From: Acridotheres tristis
Lineage: Eukaryota; Chordata; Aves; Passeriformes; Sturnidae
Assembly (NCBI GenBank): GCA_037013685.1
Contig: CM072884.1
Coordinates: forward strand, 114,129,730-114,193,729
Direction of reading: 5' to 3'
DNA length: 64,000 nt
Of this stretch, positions 56,301 through 64,000 are shown piece by piece; the first letter of the stretch is position 1; each line of letters begins with the position of its first letter. Under the pieces are notes generated by a model, which saw nothing but the letters and a program-made list of their open reading frames with translations, made no database searches and was not told the origin of the DNA. The translations under genes and the position numbers were made by a program.

Positions 56301-59300
56301 GCAGGGTGGGCAGGGCTGGCACAGGGTGCCCAGAGCAGCTGTGGCTGCCCCTGGATCCCTGGCAGTGCCCAAGGCCAGGTTGGACACTGGGACAGTGGGA
56401 GGTGTCCCTGCCATGGCAGGGGTGGCTCTGGGGGGGATTTAAAATCCCTCCCAGCCCAAACCATTCCATGATTCCATGATTTTATGATTATTCATAGTTT
56501 GCATTAATAATATTATGACCAACACAGATTTTGGTGCTAGAGAGAGAATTAAAACTGATTTTCATTCTAAATTGGTAAAGCAGCACAGGGATGGAGAACT
56601 CTGGAGAAAACTGTTCCCTTTTCCTCTGTGAACCATTTGAGAAGGAGTTTATTCCATTACAAAAACTTTCTGGTGCTGTTAAGGACTTTTAAAGGCAGAA
56701 TTTTGCTCTGACAGGAGAAAGGGGAGAATTATTTCATTGCTTTGGAAATCTGCACACCCAGATCTACATGGCTTTTAAATCAAGAACTTACTTTCTAATT
56801 ATCTTCATCTTACAAATATCAGAGCTGGTCTGGTTGTCTTATTTGCTGAAGCCTCAGTGAGTGCTCAAATGTCCCTTTGGAACTTCTCTTGCCCTTGAAC
56901 TAAACAAGGAAAGAAGTTTTGTCTTAAACAAGACATCCTTTCTCCAAAAATCTTCCGTAGGCATTGGCTTTAAATAGGTGTTAACAAAACCAAAGAGTTG
57001 TAAATAGTCTGATTAAGGATCTCTTCCTCTCTGAATTATTCAGTTTTCCAGGCTCTTGAGAGGAAGGGAATCATTCCACTCCCTCTGGAGTTGTCATAGA
57101 GACAAGAACTGCACATTTTTGTTAATGAAGCTGAACTAAAACTTATTCAAGCTGCCTTTCTAAATCATAAAGCAGCTCATGGACATTCCTTTCTCTTGAT
57201 CTCCTATTTATTCAGTCATCTCTGAATGAAGAGAAGTAAATATTTCTGTAAAAATCTTTATATAGATCCTTGAGTCCTTTAGAGGGGGAGTTCTGGAGTA
57301 ATGAGCCTGAAATCTCTGAGAGGTGGGAGCTGCAGAAAAGCTCTTCCATCCCTGGAATAGCTGGGTTGGGGTTTTGCAGCTTTTGTAGCATTTGAGTCCT
57401 CGAGGAAGGAAAGTTAGAATTCGGAGTTAGCACAACTTGTCAAACTCTGGGATTTTCTGATCTGAGAAAAACAGAGTGGTTTGGGTCGGGAGGGACCTTA
57501 AATCCCACCCAGAGCCAGCCCTGCCATGGCAGGGACACCTCCCACTGTGCCAGTGTCCAACCTGGCCTTGGGCACTGCCAGGGATCCAGGGGAGTCCAGA
57601 AGGAATAAATCTGATCAATCCCTCATTTCTGGGGAGAAACAAGGAATAAATCTGATCAATCCCTCATTTCTGGGGGTCACAAGGAATAAATCTGATCAAT
57701 CCCTCATTTCTGGGCCCATAAAAGCTTCCCCAGAATTCAGAGTCCTTTAAAACAGCAGCTCCCTGGTTTTTATTAGCACAGAGAATTCCTGTGTCCCTTG
57801 TATTCCTCACTCAAGGAAAGAAAAGTCTCTGGTACCTCAGTGAGCAAAGGAGTGAAGTATTATGGTCTGCCAGGACAGCTTCTCTGCTGTTCTACCCTTC
57901 GCTGTTCCAGGCTGCTGATCAATTAAGAAGCCTCTAATTAGGCTTTGAGCTGGGCCTGCAGTGGCTTGGGAGATAACTGTGCTTAAGCAGAATAATCTGC
58001 CTTTCTTTAGAGCCCTGGGGCCTCAAAGAACATCTCCTGTGTGGCCTGGGATGAAAGGAGAACTGAAATAACCAATGCCAGGTGTTCTCCATGCTTTTGG
58101 AGTTACATTTTTGGCAGGACAGAGTCACTGAGTGCCTTCCCTGTTCCTGAGATCCGCTTCCCTCCCAGCCTTCCTAAATCTGTGGCCAAGGGTGGCCAAA
58201 GTGGGGGTGATCCTGGGAGCTGGGAATGGCACAAAAAGTGGGGAGATTATATAAAATGGGGGTGATTCTGGGAGCTGGGAATTCCTGCACAGGCATCCGT
58301 GGTGTGGCTGGGACCTGAGTGCTGCTCACTGGGACTGTGCAATCCAGTGTGGCAATGTCTGAATCAATCCACATTTGGGAACTTAACCCAGTGCTGCTTT
58401 CATGATAGATGCTTTATGTGCTAATTGCAGCATATTTCATGGGAAAACTGCCCAGGTTCAGTTTCTGCATTTCTTAAATGCAAAAGTGATCAAGCTGGCT
58501 TTGCATTCTGCAGAAAAGATGAGAGAAAGGAGGAGGAAAAGATCCATGGGGGAGGATTTGTCAGCACCTGAGCCCACTGCAGCTCTTGTCATTAGATCCA
58601 AACACAGGCCTGTCCTACAGAATAAAAGAAATATTTAGTCAGTGTTTAATCCATTTACCCTGCACTGGTTCCGGCCAGAGCACAAGTGAAACAAATGCAA
58701 GGGCACCAGATTGTCCCAATTTGATTAGGAGCAGAAATTAGTGCAATTAGGTGGTGTTTGCTGGCAGGCCCTCCCTGCATTTCAGGTTCCAGAGCAGCAC
58801 AGTCAAATCCAGCAGCCTGACACCAACTCCTGCAACTAGAAATGAAAACGTGCCCTGTTTTGGCAGGAGGAGTTTGTCAGTCAAAAGCTGCTTTTTCTTC
58901 ACACTCTGTAAAACTGGAGAAATTCTGGGGGGGGGTGCAGAGAATTCTGCACTGATATTTGTGCTGGTAATTTCAATACTGAAGCTGTTGGTGTAAAGGA
59001 GTTCACACGAGGTCAGGTGTTGAATGAAAAGCTGCAGCTGCTGCTGTGAGCTGGAGTTCAGTGACTCTGGTGCCCATCAGAGTTTCTGATTATTGGGCAA
59101 TTGATGTTCTCCCATGGAGGGTACAAAGATTTGCTGTGCCCAGCAGGAAATGGTGCCTGGAGGGTTGAGGTTCCTGCAGGGTGATCTTTGCTTCTCCTGC
59201 ATTTTCCTGGCCAGGGATAGAACCCACTGAGGGTCTGCCTGTGCTTCTTCATAGAAAGGTTTATCTCTTCTAAAGCAAAGTATTTGCAGGTGTAGAAGCC

Positions 59301-62300
59301 ACTGGTGAGAGTATTATGGGCTAGGCTGGGACACCTGGGGGTGCTCACCTGGACAGGAGAAGCTGCAGGGGGAGCTCAGAGCCCCTGGCAGGGCCTGAAG
59401 GGGCTCCAGGAGAGCTGGAGAGGGACTGGGGACAAGGATGGAGGGACAGCACACAGGGAATGGCTTCAAAGCAGGATTTGATGGGATTTTGGGAATTAGG
59501 AATTGTTCCCTGGGAGGGGCTGGGATGGAATTCCCAGAGCAGCTGTGGCTGCCCCTGGATCCCTGGAATGTTCAGTTCCAGGTTGGACACTGGGACAGTG
59601 GGAAGTGTCCCTGCCATGGCAGGGCTGGCATTAAATGAGCTCTAAGGTCCCTCCCAGCCCAGCCCAGCCCAGTCTGGGATATTCTGGGATTCTTTCAGGC
59701 ACAGCACCTGCTTTTTAAGGATATCAGTATCTACATCTCACTGTCCTCTCCAGACTTTCTTTAAATGCTGCTCCCAGTTTTGAATTTCTATTATTTAGCC
59801 CCATGGCATCAGGAGTGGTGGATTGAAGCAGCTGCACCACTGAAAATCCTTTCTGAGGAGTACTGGGGAGGTCTGGAGTGTCTCTGAGCTGGGCTGGTCC
59901 CTGCTGGGATCTGCCTCTCCATAGGGGGTTTTCAAGTTTTGGGGTTTTTTTTTGGAGTAGGAGGATTTCCATTTTGCCACTACCTTTACCTGGCTGTCAC
60001 CTTGTGTGTCAGTGATAAATAGCTGTCAGTTCACTGGGGTATTTTTGGGATAACTTTCCAGTTGCACAAAAACTCTCTTTGAGAGGAATTCTATCAGTAA
60101 TGAAGCTCTGGTTCAACCACACTGCCCAGGGCCACACCCATGACATAGAAATAAATGGATCAACTTCAAAATCTGTATTATTCCAGTGCTGAAATCTGTA
60201 CTTAATTCTCCAAACAATGCAAAAAAAAAGTAAGTTTCCAGCTCGTTGTGTCGTTGACGTGCATTTACTGAGGGGTTTTTGGTGTGCAGTGGCAGGAGCT
60301 GACACTCTCCTTCCTGCTTGTCTCCCCCCAGGCTCCCACCCCTATTCCCTGCTGAGCTGCGTTTTTTTAACTAGCAAGGGAGGGAACAAAAAGCAGACTG
60401 TTGAAGTCAGACTCCTTTCCCTGAAAGCCTATTCAAGGCTCAGGCTCAATGTTTCATCTTGAGTGCCATTGTTTAATTGAAAACACATTTGCACACTTGC
60501 AGATGGAGCAGAGCTGAGGGGAGTCACAGATTTAAGGAATGTTTTAGTTTAAGCGGAGCTAAAGTACAGATTTGCAGACTCAGTGATTTGCTGCTCTGTG
60601 CTGCTGTTGGAGGACCCTGTGCTTTCATTGGTGTGATTTTGCAAAGTTTTTGTACAGCTACATTAGTTCTGAATGTTTCATTGTAATTCCTCCAAGAGTT
60701 GAAAAGCAACTTTAAAATTATTTCTTAATCACCCTAGGAAAGAAATCAAGGAGCTCTTAAGTTTAAATAGTGTCTTATTTTTAGCCTGGCATAATTTTGG
60801 GTAGAAATTAGTGAGAATCCCCAAATCCCCGAGGCTGGCAAAGCCCTCCCAGCCCCTGCAGTCCCAGCTGTGCCCCATGGCCACCTTGTCACCCTGAGTG
60901 CCACCTCCAGGTGCCACCTGCAGGGATGGGCACTCCAAAGCTCCCTGGGCAGCCCCTGCCAAGGCCTGAGCTCCCTTTCCATGGGGAAATTCCTGCTGCT
61001 GTCCAAGCTGAGCCTGCCCTGGCCCAGCCTGAGGCCGTTCCCTCTCCTCCTGTCCCTGTTCCCTGGAGCAGAGCCCGACCCCCCCTCCCTGCCCCTCCTG
61101 CCAGGGACTTGTGCAGAGCCACAAGGTCCCCCCTGAGCCTCCTTTTCTCCAGCCTCAGCCCCTTCCCAGCTCCCCCAGCCCCTCTTGGGGCTCCAGCCCC
61201 TTCCCAGCCCCTTCAGGAATTCTCCAGCCCTTTTCCAGCTCCCTCAGCCCCTCCTGGGGCTCCATTCCCTTCATCCATCCCTGGGCGAGCTGCTCCTGGG
61301 GCAGGGCCCTGACGTTCCCCATTGCAGAGTGGAACTGTGAAATGGAAGCACTGTTTTGCAGGGCTCTAGCTGACATGAACAATGATGGCAGGATGGATCC
61401 CTTGGAGTTTTCCATAGCCATGAAACTCATCAAGCTGAAGCTCCAGGGTTACCAGCTCCCAGCCACGCTGCCGCCCGTCATGAAGCAGCCGCCCCTCGCC
61501 CTGCCTGCTGCCCCAGGATTTGGTAAGATCCCTCTTTTTTTTCCTCTGTTTTCCTCATTGTTACCTGGTACTGCAGCAATTCCGTTGTCCTTTTGCAGTT
61601 TCTCCAAGAAAAGTTTAGGAATAAGGGCTAAAAGCACACAGACTCAAAGCCAGATGTTGCACTTGCACTGAGACAAATTGCACTGAGCTTTTACCTGAGC
61701 TGAGCTTTACCTGAGCTTTGCTCCAAACCAAACATGGCTCAGGTGGCAGGGTTAGTGCATTCCAAAGGGCTGGAGTTGTGGTTTAACCTGTTGGCATTAC
61801 TGGATCTCCAGCTTTGGCAAGATCTGCTCTGTTGTTATTGAGCTTTTACAATCCCTGCACCTTCTGCTCTGATGAGCAGTGCTGCTCTGGCAGGAGCTGA
61901 ACGACTGCTGGGGTGAAGTATTGCCAAAGTCACCCTCATTTCTAGGAAAAGAGTAGGGAAGATGGGATGGGGAAAGGAAAATAATAAGGCCAAACCTCTG
62001 ACACCTTGGTCCTGTTGTGAGAGGTTCATTCCCTTTCTGCTTTAGTCTTTGCTGTGCCTCAGGGTTATTGGTGCCTGGGAGTCATGGAATGGTTTGGGAT
62101 AGAAGGGACCTTAAATCCCCCCCAGAGCCAGCCCTGCCATGGCAGGGACACCTCCCACTGTCCCAGTGTCCAACCTGGAACTGAACATTCCAGGGATCCA
62201 GGGGCGGCCACAGCTGCTCTGGGCACCCTGTGCCAGCCCTGCCCACACCGCCAGGGAACAATTCCTGCCCAAAATCCCATCTGAATGTCCTGAGGAAGGG

Positions 62301-63752
62301 GAGCAGTGCCTTTGATAAACTGCTTACAGCAGTGTGGTTTGATCCACTGTGACCCCCCACAAGTTTTATAGTCAGAAATAAAATTCTTTGGAAGAAAGCA
62401 GTGAAACTGGGCAGAGCAAATACAGGGTTAAGTAAAAAAGGCAAAATGAAAGGAAGCCCCACAAACCCCAGCCCAATGATGAATTCCCCTATTCCCAGTC
62501 CCTGTAGGTTGATGTGAGCTGTTTGCACACCCCTCGTTCTTCCCCTGGCACCTCCTTAACCTCCCGGGTTCCCTGCAGCTCTGCTTCCCCCCGAGCCTGT
62601 GCTCCCTGTGCCGTCCCCATGAGCTTTGTCCTGTCTCAGCCAGCCCAAGGCAGCAGCACTAAATCCTGGAGCACTGATCCTGCAGCTTCTGTGCCCCTCT
62701 CTGGGCTGCCAGCACTGCTCCTCACTCAGGCCAAGGCACACAATTCCTTTCTCGGCAGGTGCTGCTGGGCGGTTTGGGGCTGTCCCCGTGCCCCGTGTCC
62801 CATGCTGTCCCCGCTGTGCTGCCCTGGGCGGGGAGGGCTGTGCCAGGGGGTCGGGAGCTGCCCCCGGAGGTGTCAGTGACCCTGCAGTGCCTGCAGGCTT
62901 CGTCTCGAGTGTCACAAAAAACCAACGTGTGCTTTTCTCACCCCTAGGTCTCGGGGGCATTGCCAACATGCCATCCCTCAGCAGTGTGCCCATGGCATCC
63001 ATCCCAGTCGTGGGGATGTCCCCCCCTCTGGTGTCCTCTGTCCCTGCCGCCGTCCCTCCCCTGGCTAACGGAGCTCCTGCTGTCATCCAGCCCCTGCCTG
63101 CTTTCGCTCACCCCGGTACGCTGCTCCTAACAATCAGCTGCCCCGCCTTTCCCCGGGACTCCTGCACTTAGCCACTCCCGGTGCTGCCTTGGGGGAAGGA
63201 CTGTGCTTTGCTTTAGCCCACTTGGCACACTTGGAGAAGAGCTAAAAGAAGGAATGTGGACGTGGCCTCCCGCAGGAGTCCCTCGTGGTGAGAAAATAAA
63301 ACAGCACTTGGAGAAATGAACTTGCCAGGAAACTGCTGCCTGGAAATTGGGCCTCTCCTGCCTCTTTCTAGCTACTGAAGTACTGCTGTTTGTTAGGGTC
63401 ACTTTAATACTGAGCTACATATGGTTTTTAACTTTTACCAAAATATGATTTGGTGTCAACAGGGTTTCCATAAAGCCGTGGAAGTAAAAAGATACGAGGG
63501 AAGTGCTCTTGTGTTTCCCTCTGCTCTGATCTTTGTATTGTTAAAAAGTTCCCATCAGACCCACGGTGGTTGTAGCTGATGCAGGAGCTGAATGAATGTC
63601 ATGGGAATTGCCTGCCTGGCTGTGAATAGCAATAAATCCCTGTTTTCTCTCTTGCCAGCCACTTTGCCAAAGAGTTCTTCCTTCAACCGCTCGGGGCCCG
63701 GAGCTCAGCTCAATGCAAAGCTGCAAAAGGCACAATCCTTCGACGTGGCCAG
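53315..63752 (+). CDS. ITSN1: ITSN1, intersectin-1, first 202 residues in six exons (partial)
   Basis: Exons 53315-53342, 54473-54565, 55207-55270, 61362-61522, 62948-63115 and 63659-63752 join in phase (608 bases) and reproduce the intersectin-1 N-terminus: [40 protein letters not shown], and [20 protein letters not shown]. The known protein is a scaffold of clathrin-mediated endocytosis and synaptic vesicle recycling with two EH domains, a coiled coil and five SH3 domains, plus DH-PH-C2 in the long form. Only EH1 (about residues 20-110) and the linker are inside the window. EH1 has the NPF-pocket Trp62 in AQIWALAD and an EF-hand loop D66 to E77 with all calcium ligands. The rest lies beyond the right edge. 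Confidence 0.97.
53820..54075 (-). mobile_element. CR1 LINE 3' fragment, antisense
   Basis: cagaatcccagactggtttggatgg, then a small catcccatccccatcc expansion, then the standard antisense body to ttccctattccttggagg. Confidence 0.88.
54473..54565 (+). CDS. ITSN1: ITSN1 coding exon 2
   Basis: Acceptor tttcttttgaaccag, then residues 11-40, [20 protein letters not shown] and [10 protein letters not shown]. Donor GTAAAC. Start of the EH1 domain. Confidence 0.97.
55207..55270 (+). CDS. ITSN1: ITSN1 coding exon 3
   Basis: Acceptor tgtttattttacag, then residues 42-61, [20 protein letters not shown]. The EH-domain Trp62 codon is split across this donor (GTGAGT). Confidence 0.97.
55515..55815. repeat. 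Minisatellite of gtgagcccaggggtgcccag units
   Basis: About 300 bases of 10/20-base alternations (cccaggtgagcccagggatg, tgtccaggggtg), beginning 245 bases after the ITSN1 donor at 55271. CpG-poor, GC-rich. Confidence 0.95.
56195..56490 (+). mobile_element. CR1 LINE 3' fragment
   Basis: Sense copy with two agggacagcacccagggaat units, ending ccatgattccatgattttatg. Confidence 0.92.
57475..57598 (-). mobile_element. CR1 LINE 3' fragment, antisense
   Basis: gagtggtttgggtcgggagg to ctgccagggatccagggg. It ends abruptly where a local triplication begins. Confidence 0.85.
57598..57722. repeat. About 40-bp tandem triplication
   Basis: aaggaataaatctgatcaat followed by ccctcatttctggg occurs three times, at 57600, 57641 and 57681, with small differences in the joining bases. 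Confidence 0.95.
59340..59700 (+). mobile_element. CR1 LINE 3' fragment
   Basis: Includes gctcacctggacaggagaagctgcagggggagctcagagcccctgg upstream and ends gatattctgggattctttc. Confidence 0.92.
60815..61320 (-). mobile_element. CR1 fragment, high-identity group, antisense
   Basis: gaatccccaaatccccgagg to cttcatccatccctgggcga, with a local duplication of the agccccttcccagctccc(c/t)cagcccctc(t/c)tggggctcc block. Its right end is about 40 bases from the next ITSN1 exon. Confidence 0.9.
61362..61522 (+). CDS. ITSN1: ITSN1 coding exon 4
   Basis: Acceptor gcactgttttgcag, then residues 63-115, [40 protein letters not shown]. It holds the EF-hand loop and the last EH1 helices. Donor GTAAGA. The pyrimidine tract is weak (gaaatggaagcactgttttgcag). 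Confidence 0.97.
62085..62290 (-). mobile_element. CR1 LINE 3' fragment, antisense
   Basis: catggaatggtttgggatagaagggacc to aattcctgcccaaaatcccatc. Confidence 0.92.
62948..63115 (+). CDS. ITSN1: ITSN1 coding exon 5
   Basis: Acceptor tttctcacccctag, then residues 117-171, [20 protein letters not shown] through [11 protein letters not shown]. This is the flexible proline-rich linker after EH1. Donor GTACGC. Confidence 0.96.
63659..63752 (+). CDS. ITSN1: ITSN1 coding exon 6
   Basis: Acceptor tttctctcttgccag, then residues 173-202, [20 protein letters not shown] and [10 protein letters not shown]. Donor GTGGGA, a weaker form. The next exon lies beyond the window. Confidence 0.95.
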
Positions 63753-64000
63753 GTGGGAAAACTCCTTCCCTTTGCCAAAGTGCTCGTGGGGAATAACAGT
63801 TGTGGCAGCAATCCTGCAGAGGTACCACTCCAGCATTGCATGGGCTGCTGTGGCCTCGCAGGGAATGCTCCAGGAGCAGAGAGGGGCATGGAAATAAAAT
63901 AATTAACCACTGACATGATCTTCACTTGAGTTTTAGAACAGCATTTGCTTCCATAAACAAACCCTGCATCGTGCACACACACTCCTGCTACTGTGCAAAC
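63753..64000 (+). other. ITSN1: ITSN1 intron, runs off the right edge
   Basis: No exon features are visible before the window ends. Confidence 0.8.

Overview
The window is nuclear DNA from a bird, most likely a songbird. The evidence is short spliced exons in long introns, dozens of CR1-type LINE 3' fragments, GC-rich minisatellites, and the conserved gene pair CRYZL1 (minus strand) and ITSN1 (plus strand) placed head to head, as on human 21q22 and its avian counterpart. Bird is an inference from CR1 and synteny. The species cannot be read from the sequence.

Bases 1-9,200 are an unusual GC-rich accessory block. Two diverged copies of an unrecognised family with acidic short tandem repeats lie here. 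The better copy (B, minus strand, about 5,140-8,940) has candidate exons rich in SQWDD-like and ELSQ-like motifs, a basic/acidic C-terminal exon and a poly(A) signal. The other material (1-2,040) is mixed in orientation and broken. The 3' ends of two copies form the arms of an inverted repeat (about 2,018-2,790 and 4,199-5,148). Its inner ends are (TTTC)n and (GAAA)n, around a 1.4 kb spacer that carries candidate exons of unknown genes.

Bases 10,598-25,676 hold the complete coding sequence of CRYZL1 in 12 coding exons on the minus strand. They join in phase to give exactly 349 residues. One intron (11,207-12,510) has AT-AC ends with textbook U12 donor and branch sequences. Introns and exon edges carry a 1 kb minisatellite, an AT-rich tract and a 109-bp tandem duplication that copies a splice acceptor.

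Bases 26,500-27,600 are a CpG-rich bidirectional promoter with at least six perfect CCAAT/ATTGG boxes. ITSN1 starts there: a non-coding first exon ending at 27,532, a 25.7 kb first intron full of CR1 pieces, then six coding exons (53,315-63,752) encoding residues 1-202, which include the first EH domain. The gene runs off the right edge. CRYZL1 is a quinone-oxidoreductase-like enzyme and ITSN1 an endocytic scaffold. They share a promoter but no obvious pathway.
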